23,067 nt of DNA from Flammula alnicola (lineage: Eukaryota; Basidiomycota; Agaricomycetes; Agaricales; Strophariaceae): the NCBI GenBank assembly GCA_015499995.1, contig JADNRV010000597.1:1-23067 (forward strand). The letters run 5' to 3'. Below are positions 1-9,867 of the stretch, in pieces; within the stretch, counting starts at the first letter, position 1, and every line of letters begins with the position of its first letter. A program made the position numbers and the translations under genes. Under the pieces are notes generated by a model. That model was not told where the DNA came from. It ran no database searches and was given only the letters and a program-made list of their open reading frames with translations.

Positions 1-49
1 CAAATATGGTTTATTTCAATACTACCGATACAATACTGGAGAGTAGACT

Positions 50-415
50 CTACAGAACGGACACTGCTATGAATGTGATTGGAACGGTAAATAAGAAAAC
101 GAGACATCGACAATGTACCAGAGGTGCACCCATAATTCCAGCTTCAAGATACAACAAGCTTGTACTTGAAGACGACTCGATGACAAGGCGGTGCGTGGCT
201 CGAGCACAAAGGTGACGAGCTTGCTGAAAACTCGGAAGCTCCAAAATAAACAAGGATTAGTGAAGGAGACAATGATGATCCAAGAACAAACATACCAATT
301 GCTTGTAAACGAGGCAAGTTGCAACGATTCCGACGACGTGAAAGAAACTGAAGAGCTGCTGACTGCGGCGGTCTAGTGGCAATGAATGGAAGAGATGTAC
401 ACCCGTCAGCGCCAT
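50..415 (-). CDS. Small two-helix membrane protein, hypothetical
   Basis: I do not recognise a family. Two exons join cleanly in phase 0: exon 1 at 415-296 and exon 2 at 223-50, separated by a 72-nt intron with a GTATGT donor and a TTTTCAG acceptor. The predicted product is about 97 residues. It has one hydrophobic stretch near residues 22-38 (around FSFFHVVGIVATCLVY) and a second at the C-terminus (around LVFLFTVPITFIAVSVL). Between them lies a basic, serine-rich loop, so a two-pass membrane protein is the simplest reading. The start at 415 is the first in-frame ATG after an in-frame TGA. A TATA box lies about 120 bp upstream. A tiny upstream ATG frame (493-467) of eight codons lies in the same frame as the main ORF and ends at that TGA. 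It may be a uORF, or the true start may lie there with an unrecognised intron. The model rests on splice signals alone. Confidence 0.4.
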
Positions 416-534
416 CTCCACCACCCATGAACCAAACCAATGTCGGAGTTGGGCTTGGGGCGCTCGTCAGCGTCGCAAGCCCAACAACGACATAGGAGGA
501 GAGACGGGCTCGATCAGGAGTTCTCTGGTTCTTG

Positions 535-541
535 TTATATA
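535..541 (-). promoter_or_regulatory. TATA box of the small membrane protein gene
   Basis: On the minus strand the sequence reads CCTATATAACA. It sits 42 bp above the upstream ATG at 493 and about 120 bp above the ATG at 415. This is a plausible core promoter and supports minus-strand transcription of the 50-415 gene. Confidence 0.4.
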
Positions 542-546
542 GGTTT

Positions 547-1310
547 TTCGCATCCTAGAGTGAGTGACCTTGGGGGAGAGTAGCAACAGGCCGAGGGTGG
601 GGGAGTGAGAACATATTGGTGGGAGGCAAGCAACGATTCCGAAGTTCAACGAATCAACTTACATCAATTTCCTTTTCCGACCGTTGAATGCGTTCACATG
701 ATCTCCGGCTTAGCGCGTTCCGTTCCGTTCCATTGTCGATGTGCACGTGCCTGGTTTCCCTCAATAATTCTCTAAGTCCCTCTTACGACTTGAGTGAAAT
801 ATTCTTGCACTGATTTGAAGAGGTTTGAAGGGTCTGGATGAGTTCTAAGGACTGGGAGTAATTTAAATTTTGTTTGTATCCGTCATTCCCGACTCCGATT
901 CTTAAGTCCGCGACTCAACATTCAGTAATGTCCAGTAATCTACTCCAAGCACTGCCATCTGGCTCTGCAATAGAATAAGGCAGGCATAAGGATGATGCTT
1001 GGGTTGACTTCATATCTGCTGGCAGTTGTGAGTTTACAGACTTACAGGGAGAAATAGTTCTGACCTCGCTCGGTCCTCGGAGCGCGACTCGGATGTTTCG
1101 TCCATAAATGGACTGCCGAAGGCTTTCTTCAAGCTGGCGAGATCTTTCAAAGAGATTATACCCAACCCGAAATACTGATTGGCAAGTCGCAATCCTCTGG
1201 CAATTATGAAAACTTCATTATAAAATTCAATCATACTGACGAGCATTTACATGACCCCAGAAATGCTGGTACTACCTTTGCAACTGAGTATAATTAATGT
1301 CTAATAATGA
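547..1310. other. Intergenic stretch; possible extra F-box 3' exon
   Basis: No convincing gene is seen here. A minus-strand open frame at 1034-1246 (70 codons, ending LFLPVSL) could be a further 3' exon of the F-box gene, because potential acceptor AGs precede it. No phase-consistent join could be fixed. Confidence 0.3.
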
Positions 1311-2254
1311 TCAGTCGCTCATAACCTTCATATCATTCTGAGAGAGGCAATATATGGATCTATAAGATTGACATGAGCTTACAAAAATCTGACCAGAAGA
1401 GTACATTCCGATAACGTCTCGACCATATCGGCAACCAAGATATAATGCCATATCTGGCGTTGTCAGAAGACGCAACACTGCCACCGGGTTGTCGGAGCCA
1501 CAACCACATACCAATTTTTCCACGATTTACTGATGGCTTGTCGTAATACAGCTCTCCAAGTGCGAGGTGTGTCAGGCGTGGAAGTGCAATGAGGCCATCC
1601 CAGTCAATTTGCAGGGCCGCATGTAAACCAGGTGGGTTGACAATTTCGAGATGGGATAAGTTGGGAAACAAGCTGGCCGTAAACTGTGGCGAGAGCGGGG
1701 ATATGCCCCACAGAGCTTCAAGAGGAATGGAAAGTCGTTGTAGGTTGTGGGTAGGGAGCTGTGGGAGAAGATTATCCTTGAAGCTGTGAGGGTAGACCCA
1801 GCAAGTGACCTCCGTTAGGCCTGTGCACCCAGCTAAAATCCTCTGTGCCTCGACGTCGTAAAAGGAGACGACCTCGGTTAAATAGAATCGTTTGATGTTC
1901 TTTGCGAAGAAACTCGGAGGCCGAACATCGAGTGTTCGTAGAAAGAGGTCAGTCGCAAGCCGTGATTCCAGCACGACGGTCTCATATATCAAGGCTTCCG
2001 TCCTGTCGACAGCACACAACAAATCAGCCTGTAATTCCTTCACGAAATTTACAACGATTAAGCTGGACAACGTACCATTGCTGTACATATCTAGAGATAG
2101 TGACCAGTTCGAGAGCATTCCCTGGAAATGCCCTGGCAGCAAGCTCAAAGATGTCACGTTCCAATTCATACGGCAGAACAACTTTGCGGTCGTCTTTCAG
2201 CTGGGACATCTGCATTCGAGTGGAAAGTTTGAGTAGAAAGTGGTGTGATTTCAA
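1311..2254 (-). CDS. F-box-like / LRR-type protein
   Basis: Likely a cytoplasmic or nuclear substrate adaptor of the large agaricomycete F-box-like family, which would act in SCF ubiquitin ligases. The substrate is unknown. Exon 1 (2254-2076) carries the family's N-terminal motif LPYELERDIFELAARAFPG, followed by the helix ending RYVQQW. A 73-nt intron (2003-2075, GTACGT...GACAG) is removed in phase 2 and restores the family motif VQQWTEALIYETVVL. Exon 2 has leucine-rich segments (LTEVTCW, LQRLSIPLEAL, LFPNLSHLEI, LPRLTHLALGEL), as expected for the LRR-like half. A second intron with a GTATGT donor and a CTGAC branch site near 1445-1505 keeps a frame open to about 1385. The exact 3' end is uncertain: another intron or one more exon at 1034-1246 is possible. 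A TATAAAG element 31-37 bp above the ATG supports this start. Confidence 0.7.
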
Positions 2255-2284
2255 AGCTGCGGTCCGGGTGGGTTGGGCGCTGAA

Positions 2285-2291
2285 CTTTATA
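2285..2291 (-). promoter_or_regulatory. TATA box of the F-box-like gene
   Basis: The minus strand reads TATAAAG, 31-37 bp upstream of the ATG at 2254. This is within the normal range for a fungal core promoter with a very short leader, and it supports the chosen start. Confidence 0.45.
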
Positions 2292-2637
2292 GAGAACTAA
2301 AACCGTAAGATAGGTGAAACGTCCCGTCAAAAACGCGCTCGAGGCGTTGTTCGACTTTAGAGACATCTAAATATGACCCTGATTGATGAATCCTCCTGGG
2401 CTAAACCATGCGCGACGCGAGAAAAGGATCCATAAGATATTATTACAATTGTCCTGTGGTTGACGAACGCAAGCAATTCCATGTTTATGCAGTGGAAACA
2501 TTCACGACGGCTCCTTTTGTCAAGGCGCGACTGTATGGGCAGAACTACTAAAGTCCACAACTTCAGTCAAATAAATATAGGAAGAAAGAGAGAAAGAAAG
2601 AAAAAGACTCCGACTAGCCCCACCCAACAGCGCAAGT

Positions 2638-4925
2638 TTAAATATGATTAATAGGCTTGAGTATCAAAGGCATTTGATTACCGGCCTTCGGATTCGATTT
2701 CAAGAGAGGCCGCTGGACAGCAAATGCGTTCTTTATGATATCACTCGCAGGGACCGCCAGCTCGAACTCGAATGCCCTGACGAGGGTGAACAGCAAGGCC
2801 TTCATCCTTTACATGACATAGCCACTCAGTATTTCACGCAGGGTGATAATGATGAAAATGAGGACGTACTCGACGAGAGAGAAACGATAACCGATACAGG
2901 CACGAGGTCCACCAAGAAAAGACATCATGTTTCCCCAGACGCCAGGAATCGTAGTTGCGGCCTCCGGGATCTTTTCCCATCGTTCTGGTCTATTTGTAGA
3001 ATAGGTATACAAGTATATCAGAAGCTTATAACCAAACCTCGCGTGATAAGAAAACGTACTTGAACTCCAAAGCGTCTTCGCCCCAAATTGATTTTGCCCG
3101 ATTCATAGCAAGGATAGGAATGAGCACGGTTTCGCCTTTCTTGATCCTGCGATGAGAAAATTCGCATTCAGAACGCTTGGTAGTGGCCATTCAATTAATA
3201 TATCTCACTTGATTGCATCCAACTTGTTTCCATATTTATCTGTGATCGGCTCGCTCAATGGCAATATATCGTCTTGCACAGCTACACGCGTAGTTGCTGA
3301 CACAGGAGCATGCAGACGCAGGGTCTCTCGGATAACGGCATCCAGATAAGGCAGGGCGTTCAACTCGTCCATGCTAGGGTTTTCAGTACCGACTTGAAGA
3401 AGTTCGTCTCGAAGTTTGGTCTGCGCCTCAAGATTTTGGGTCAGCGCGAACAAGGCCCACGTGGTCGCATTACTGTACATAGTTCAGCGACGGATTTTCT
3501 CGTTCAGTGTTGTTGCACGCACCTTGTCGTCTCGTGTCCAGCAATCAAGAATGTTGGCACCTCTGTCCTCGTACATGGGTATAAGCTCAGAGCATGAAAG
3601 TGTGAAAATAAGAACTCACGAGCTAAAACGTCTTCATCTGCCATGCGCTGACTAGGTGGTAGGTCTGTAGATGTGTTCGCTCTGACGAGCAAAGAAAGGA
3701 GGTCACGCCTCGTCCAAGATGTTTTGTTGTCCATGACGGCCGCCTTGCTGTCGCTCAACAACTGGTTCCCGATCCGGTCCATACTTTCCGCGGCACGTCT
3801 GGTGCCAGCATCGCGTTCATGTCGCTAAACACAAGCAAAGCTGGATTAACAGGACTGGGAGACAACCCACAGGAAACAACGTACGAGGAACCGGAGTACA
3901 GGAAACATTCCTCTGAGGGTTGGAATGATCGACCTTCTTGTTCTATATCGGAAGATGGCAGTAAATGCGTCGTTTAGCTCATTCTTTTCACCGGACAATG
4001 CATCGAACTTGTAATTAAACCCTGGATGGAGATACAGAATTGTTGCGGCATTTCAAAGAATATAAATTCGTACCGGCTAATCCGATGACATCCAGAGTCA
4101 TTTTACTGAGCCAAGAGAGGACTTCAACACGACCATTGGTTCCTTCCTTGTTGCTTTCTTCTTCCCAAATGTCTCGAAGCTGTGGTATGTAATCATCAAA
4201 CACCGTCAGTCGTCCATACATGATCGAAAAATACCTGTATAGACTTCTGGACAAAGATTTCTGTCAATCCTCGTATTTGAGCTGCACCAAAAGCAGGGTT
4301 CTGGAGAGATATTTCCGTCAGACTTCAAAATAATTATGGAGTAGCAAATCTAACCATGATCCTCCGCTAGAAGCAACACACTCGTAAGCTGAATCTTCCT
4401 TGTATGTATAGGCTGAACTACGCACTTGCTGTTTGTGTTTGTCCGCCTCAGCAACCAAAACCCCATTACCCAAAATTCTTCTGAGATTGTAGCGACTTTG
4501 TTCACGCTTCTGGTAGATATAGTTGTTCATCAAGATATGATTTATAGCCTTCGTGTCAAGGGTATAGAGATGATTTATCTGCGCGACACGTAAGCAAATC
4601 TTCATCGAAGCAGACCACTGGGAGGGACCCACTCCAGCATATTCCTTGTATTTGATAGTTGAACCGTACTGCTCGACCCACTTCTCATGGACCACTGAGT
4701 TTTCCTGCATGAGTGCCAATTAGCATGCAGATCATCAAACCGATGGATAGAGGCACTCACAGCTTCCCAGATCTCCTTCATGTTCCCGTATATAAAGCTG
4801 GGACTCGCAGGACCGGGAAGAACACGTAAAGGCGAAGTCCATTGGTCATAGAGGAATTTGGCGATTTTGTAGAGACCGTAGATCCCCAAAATTGCAAGCA
4901 GCGAGACTGATAGTTCATAGGCCAT
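2638..4925 (-). CDS. Cytochrome P450 monooxygenase, 13 exons
   Basis: A microsomal P450 that would use a P450 reductase to oxidise an unidentified, probably hydrophobic, substrate. All twelve introns were placed by GT-AG signals and frame continuity, giving about 531 residues, normal for the class. Residues 4-26 form an N-terminal membrane anchor, followed by the proline hinge LPGPASPSF. The I-helix motif AGHETT is at about 313-318 and the K-helix ExxR (ETLR) at about 368-371. The PERW motif starts at about 437. The heme loop [10 protein letters not shown] carries the cysteine ligand at about residue 467. No frame break or missing key residue was found, so the gene looks functional. The fourth exon is only 12 nt (4355-4366). 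The LPGP...SFIYGN start and RRIMNPAFG motif fit the large basidiomycete-expanded CYP clans. I do not assign a CYP number. It stands alone, with no adjacent biosynthetic core enzyme. Confidence 0.95.
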
Positions 4926-4982
4926 GAAAGTCGAAATAAGAATGTGACCTTATCGATAGGACGGGAAGCTCGACCGAAACTT

Positions 4983-4989
4983 CTTTATA
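4983..4989 (-). promoter_or_regulatory. TATA box of the P450 gene
   Basis: The minus strand reads TATAAAG, 58-64 bp upstream of the P450 ATG at 4925, a typical position for this kind of genome. Confidence 0.5.
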
Positions 4990-6003
4990 GTGAACTTTGC
5001 CGGAGAACTACCCGTACCCGATACGCGTCCTGGGATGTGGCCGTAAATATACGTCAGATATCAATCAGCCGGACAACGTAGATTGGGAATGTGAATCCCC
5101 AAAGATCTCCGAGTTGTCATAACAATAGCTGCGTTCAGACGCGCTTGGTCAATTGGCCAATGCTGGTGAGTAGAGACAAAGCCATCGAAGTCCGGGAGAT
5201 CAGCCGATCGAACGTCATGACACGGGGTTGCAGACATGGCCGTACTTTCTGAATCCCGTGCTACCGCTCAATAGCTTAGGCGCTCTTGCACTGGTTGCGC
5301 ACTGCAGAGCTCTGAAGCTGCACCCAAAAAATCTCAGCGAGTTCTCCAAATGAAAGTAGACTTTTAAACAAGGTCCAGTCTATGTCATTTCATGGCGGAA
5401 GAACTAAAACAGCAAAGAATCATTGACTGTCAATGACAAGTACTAATGACTGACATACCGGAAGTACAACCGATCGAACAGATTCATGTACGAAACGGCA
5501 CCCATCACACTGGGAGTCATTCGCGGTGAAAACCTTTCTTCCCGCATCAACATCCACAGCCGAGACGCGGAAGAGAATATATGCTGCTAACAATCCACGA
5601 CGTAAACGAAAAAAAGGGGTGCCAATGTTTGAAGGAACGAAATCACAACGTTATTTTCGCAGTAGGATTCCCAATGCCCATTTGGTGCATGTCATGTTGC
5701 TTATTTCATACGTTACGCGCACATTAGGGGGTGCTTGAGACCCGAAACCTTCGTCTGAAGCTGGGCCTCCCGGGGCCCTGCGCGGCAGGCGACCACAAGG
5801 AGAGACAGGCGTCCTTGAAGGGCACTAAATGATCAAAAGAAGGTAAACATGTAGTACCGTCATATAATTAGAAACGGCGTACACGATTACTTGCACTTAT
5901 TTTCGTTGTTCCTTAGGCCATCTTTTACGGTAGGAAAGACTCCCTCCTAGGAGATACGAGAAGTGCGAGTGTAGGTCGAAGGACACCGCAGTGCAACCGC
6001 AGT
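4990..6003. other. Intergenic region upstream of the P450
   Basis: About 1 kb without a supported gene. The open frame at 5526-5738 (plus) has no recognisable protein features and no splice context. A GC-rich patch near 5755-5790 (around GGGCCTCCCGGGGCCC) is the only compositional oddity. Confidence 0.4.
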
Positions 6004-6717
6004 GTGGACGAGAATTTGAAGAGTACACTGCCACAGGCTGTGGCAGTCCTCTCTTTGTCAGCACTACTCAAGGCCTCAAGCTCAAGCCTCTCATCCTCGT
6101 TGATGACCTCCAGTACTGCCGACCACGACCACAGCGAGCATGTTCGAGAGCAGGAGACGACGGTAAGTACCAACGCACAGACCTGGTGCCGTTCATCCGT
6201 CGTTCGTAGGCATGCGAGGCCCTGTATTTGCGGGCTGGAAGCTGGGATGTGGGTGACTTGTGGAATGGCTGGAATACTTATAGATGCTAAAGGTATGTGT
6301 TAGATTCACCACGAGAACGGGATCTGGGGTGCTTACAGGCATTGCTTTGCAGTGTTCTCGTTCTCCGGCCCCATCCTATCTTCTTCGCCCTTGAAATGGC
6401 TCCGCAACCGTTCGAGCTCAGCCCAACAGCGTCGGTACAACGACCTCAAAGTCATATGTTGTCATACGGCGTACTTCCCTTCGGTCAAGGCGTGTTTTCG
6501 AGGCGCAGTGATGCTGTCGCGTAGCCTGCATGCTCGGGGAAGGATAGGCGGTTGGACAGGGAGAGATACGTGCACGGCGGAGCTCTGTGTCGGTAAGGAT
6601 ATCAAGGTGAGTGGCAAGCATTTCTTACCTGTACGAGAACAAGAAGTCCCGCTGATGGCTATATGTATTCCAAGCATTACGAGATATCGACAACGAAGAT
6701 CGAGATAGACGACTTAC
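6004..6717 (+). CDS. Weak multi-exon candidate gene, unknown function
   Basis: I do not recognise this. A plus-strand frame from about 6004 is serine-rich. It joins in phase 1 across a well-formed 60-nt intron (6293-6352: GTATGT donor, CTTAC branch site, TTTGCAG acceptor) to a second frame open to 6708. The joined frame runs from ILIDAK to VFSFSGPILSS. The second exon is basic (KWLRNRSSSAQQRRY) and contains several cysteines, with a further possible donor (GTGAGT) near 6607. No start codon with good context, signal peptide or known motif is evident. Another GTAAGT...TAG pair at about 6161-6208 would give a competing model. This may be a real small gene, a long non-coding transcript, or chance. 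Confidence 0.2.
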
Positions 6718-7110
6718 GATGGTGGCCGGTGTCAATCGCCAGCGAATCAATGGGAGAGGCAGGAGAGACTTACACGTCGGGTAGATGTGTTTTCGAGTCC
6801 TGTAAGGCGCGCTAAAGAGGAGGGTCAGCACCGAAGCAAAGGTAAGTATTAAACATTGCTTACGTGCATGATAGCGTCGCTGACGAAGATAAGGTGTTCT
6901 AGATATGAGATAATTAGCGACGAGCATCCCCAAGCGTGTTCGGTCGCGTGGACATTATCGCTCTTTGGAGCTATCTCTCTGGCCTAGTTTGATTTTTTAT
7001 ATCGCGTATTGTCGTTATTACTCTCTGCTCACTGGATACTGGATATCGTCTTCAGGAATATAAACCGCACTATGTATTGCAAGTTGTACGTAAAGAACCA
7101 ATACAAAAGA

Positions 7111-7663
7111 CTAGGCGGAAGAGCACGTCATCGAACTCGCGAGGTCGTTGAAATTTACATTCCCAGGAAGGGTGAAAAAGTTCCAAGTACCGGACGAAAG
7201 AGAAACTACATCGCCTTTGCCATCGGTTGCACAGCCTGCACGACTGGGGCGGATAATTTGAGCTCGGTCAGTGATACAGTCCTTACAACATTAAATTACT
7301 TCCATACTCACTCAAAGAATTTGCAGACGAGACCACCGGGAACAGTTGCAGAAGACAATTCGTTGTTGAGCTGGGCAAGGTTGCCGGTGAAATCCACACA
7401 TTTATTGGTGATGACTGGTGTCGCGACACAGGCATTATCAGCAGTTGGCACGTCTCGGCAGAGGTTCACGGAGTTGCTCTAGTGCGTGATCGTGATCGTG
7501 AGCAAGCATAAAGCAAGGGATATACAAGACTTACAGTGGGTGCCTGAGGTCGAGGAGGAGGAGGCCTAAGTAAAGGAAATGGCAATGCTGCACGCTTCGT
7601 CGGAGCAGCGAACACAAGGGCGAATAATGCGGGGCCGAGGATAATGAGATTTAAAGAAACCAT
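7111..7663 (-). CDS. Small secreted cysteine-rich protein
   Basis: A predicted 142-residue extracellular protein in three exons (7663-7535, 7478-7312, 7243-7111) with introns of 56 and 68 nt. Both introns use good GT-AG sites (GTAAGT...ACTAG and GTGAGT...CCCAG). Residues 1-20 are a signal peptide ending VFAA. A dibasic KR at 23-24 looks like a Kex2-type cleavage site. A short proline-rich stretch (LRPPPPRPQAP) follows. The mature domain has six cysteines, in the contexts NLC, NAC, NKC, LVCK, AGC and MTC, enough for three disulfides, plus a tryptophan in SGTWNF. Function is unknown. Size and layout match basidiomycete small secreted proteins that are active at the hyphal surface or effector-like. 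It ends SSMTCSSA with no membrane anchor. A TATA box lies 54 bp above the ATG. Confidence 0.85.
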
Positions 7664-7716
7664 TTCTGAAAGCCAGCGGTTGCAAAGTTGTCTGCGAATG
7701 CATGCAACGGGCTCGT

Positions 7717-7723
7717 TTTTATA
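7717..7723 (-). promoter_or_regulatory. TATA box of the small secreted protein gene
   Basis: The minus strand reads TATAAAA within CCTATAAAAACGAG, 54-60 bp upstream of the ATG at 7663. It is a strong consensus match in the expected place. Confidence 0.6.
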
Positions 7724-8885
7724 GGTAAACTGGGTAGTAATTATCGGCCTAGTGCAATGGCGTACTTCTCGAATCGATTTTCAAAGGTTAGTCACGGACG
7801 TCTTCTTAGTTGACTTTCCTAAATGTTAGTCGAGTTCTGGGTCCCGCTTTATATTCGCAAGGGCGAATGTTAAACTAGTCCTTCGACGTCTCCGCTACGT
7901 CTATCAGATCTCCATCTGGAGCGTATGCACGCCCCCGGGAACACCTCGAAGAAATTAAAGGGCAACACCAGGTTGCTCGCTTTGTAAGAAAGGACAGCCT
8001 CAAGATTGCAACGTTGCAACCTTCAACGTTTCAAATTTCAACTTGCAGTTCTCGTTTCCCATTCCGGTAAGCGCCCGGAGACACTGATGGGCGCCACGTA
8101 AACACATGCACGGCGTCCAGAAGCAGTACCCTGGTCACAATTAGTTCCAAGAATTTATGATCAAGAATTCAATCCCTACTGGAATAGCTTCTCACTGGAG
8201 AATCCCTATTTCACTTTTGTACCGGCTGAGATTGAAGAGAAGAAGAACAGAAGAAATTACAGTACTAGGCGCTTGCGTCGTAACTCGTAAGCCTCGTGTC
8301 CGTCGAGTTGGCCCTCGACCTCGCACCGGAAATCCTCGACCCAGCGCGCTGTTCACGCATCTCCTGCTGCTTAGTCTGAGTCCTCCTTCGTCATCGGATA
8401 TTAATATCGCAGGGCACTTGAGAATTTAATGCGGGGACGAGGCCGCTTCCATGCCAAATTTCCGGAATTAAATGAGCGACATTGGTTAATTTCATCTCAT
8501 TATCGATGAAAGCCTGGCGATCAAGATTTATTAATTATCTTCAAGTCCTTCATTGTCCTCCCTGCTTTCAACAATTGCCCAAGTCCGTACACTGAATGTC
8601 TTGAGTGCAATTGCAGTCGAAATATATGGGAGATCCTCCGTATCCTCCATTGCTATGCATCGAAAATTCATCAGCAAACGTGTTCCCTGATCATGTTATT
8701 TGAAGTGTCGTTCAGCATAGCATTCATGACAAACGACGTTCAATAGCATTCAAGATTTTGCTGAAATACGTGGTATACGTACCGATATCGAGTAAATTAC
8801 AATAATCCACCAGACGATTGGCAAGTTACAACTTATGAGAAAGAGGGGAACGTACTAGCTCGGTAATGTGGGTGAGACTGACGGG

Positions 8886-8894
8886 TATAAATAG
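8886..8894 (+). promoter_or_regulatory. Consensus TATA box without an assigned gene
   Basis: The sequence TATAAATAG on the plus strand is a near-perfect core promoter element. The first ATG downstream, at 8960, opens a 33-codon frame that includes two cysteines (QGCPRLEKC) and stops at 9061. Whether it marks a tiny gene, a non-coding transcript or chance AT-rich sequence cannot be decided here. Confidence 0.3.
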
Positions 8895-9540
8895 CTGCCA
8901 AACGTATTCACAGCATTGAAATATAATATTCCATCTCTAAACAACGACGAAAAGACTGGATGTATCTGCATTATCCAGTGCCAGCAACGGGTGATAGTAT
9001 CATTAGGGGACAGATATTCCCTTGGCAAGGTTGTCCACGGCTTGAGAAGTGTGAGGACTAATAGTAACACTGTAAATGCAAAATTTATGTGATACATTAA
9101 TTACGAGTCTGAATGTAATGATGATTCGTTCTTTTACGGGGCGGCCCCACCAAAGCCTTGTACGCTCAAGTAGCCTCAAATGTCGCGTTACGCCGCGTTA
9201 CACTTTGTAACGTTCTCTACCAACCACTTTGTCATTGCTTTCTCGTACTGCCAGTGGATTTTAGATATGCCTACTCCAACCAGCAACCAACGCACAAGAA
9301 TACACTGCCCCAAGGCAAATCTGCTTGTCATCAGGAAAAAGTCACTTTGGCCATAGTTCCCCGGTTAGCTTTGTTCACCGATATTGCAATGATCGCTCAT
9401 CATAGACTCGGCCGATGGAACTATAGGTGTCTAGAGGCTGCGGCCAGACCTACGTTGGAAATAATGAAATATAGAGTGCCCTGGAAATGATCTCAAGTGC
9501 TTCATTGTTTGCAAGGTCAGCTATATCGACTATAGGTGCA

Positions 9541-9570
9541 ATGAGATACTATGAGATACTATGAATTACT
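9541..9570. repeat. Three-copy 10-bp tandem repeat
   Basis: Two exact copies of ATGAGATACT are followed by a third with two changes (ATGAATTACT). The repeat is short, probably a slippage product, and shows no link to a gene. Confidence 0.6.
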
Positions 9571-9867
9571 ATATGGTATGATGAGGCTTGTATCAGCAAA
9601 TCAGGGAAATTCCGATTTACCCATATAACATCTACAAGTTTCTCACACACTTTTTATTCGACATCAAGAACATACTCTTCTCTCCAAAAATCGCTGAATG
9701 ACGGGCGTGCATAGGCGTGCGTGTGTGCAGCGTGCAGCCATGGCGCCGGTGCCCAAATATTTTTGTCGTTAAGTCCATTCAAACTCCGAATACTTGCACG
9801 TGCAGCATCAACCAAGTTTCGAGCCGGATTGACTCTTCCGATTTGTTCCTCTTTCCTTCTCCCACTA

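Larger units (their letters stand above)
7724..9867. other. Long gene-poor stretch
   Basis: About 2.1 kb without a confident gene. It contains a perfect 14-bp palindrome TTGCAACGTTGCAA near 8008-8021 and a strong orphan TATA box (8886-8894). A minus-strand frame at 8855-9097 begins with a hydrophobic run (FAFTVLLLVLTLL) but lacks a phase-consistent continuation. It also contains a short inverted repeat CGTTAC/GTAACG near 9195-9211. None of the longer plus-strand frames (8157-8429, 9158-9490) shows protein-like features. Confidence 0.4.

Noticed and set aside
6625..6933. Minus-strand frame with a hydrophobic stretch as a second secreted protein
   Set aside because: It lacks the cysteine pattern of the neighbouring secreted gene, and the sequence reads better as plus-strand splice signals.
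2638..7663. P450 plus secreted protein as part of a secondary-metabolite cluster
   Set aside because: No polyketide synthase, peptide synthetase, terpene synthase, transporter or cluster regulator is present in the window.
8855..9097. Minus-strand frame with a hydrophobic start, possibly a secreted peptide
   Set aside because: No phase-consistent exon follows. Two competing downstream frames near 8573-8690 (one cysteine-rich) could not be joined, and no promoter motif lies above the ATG.
9158..9490. 110-codon plus-strand frame
   Set aside because: No motif, signal peptide, splice context or promoter. Probably a chance open frame.
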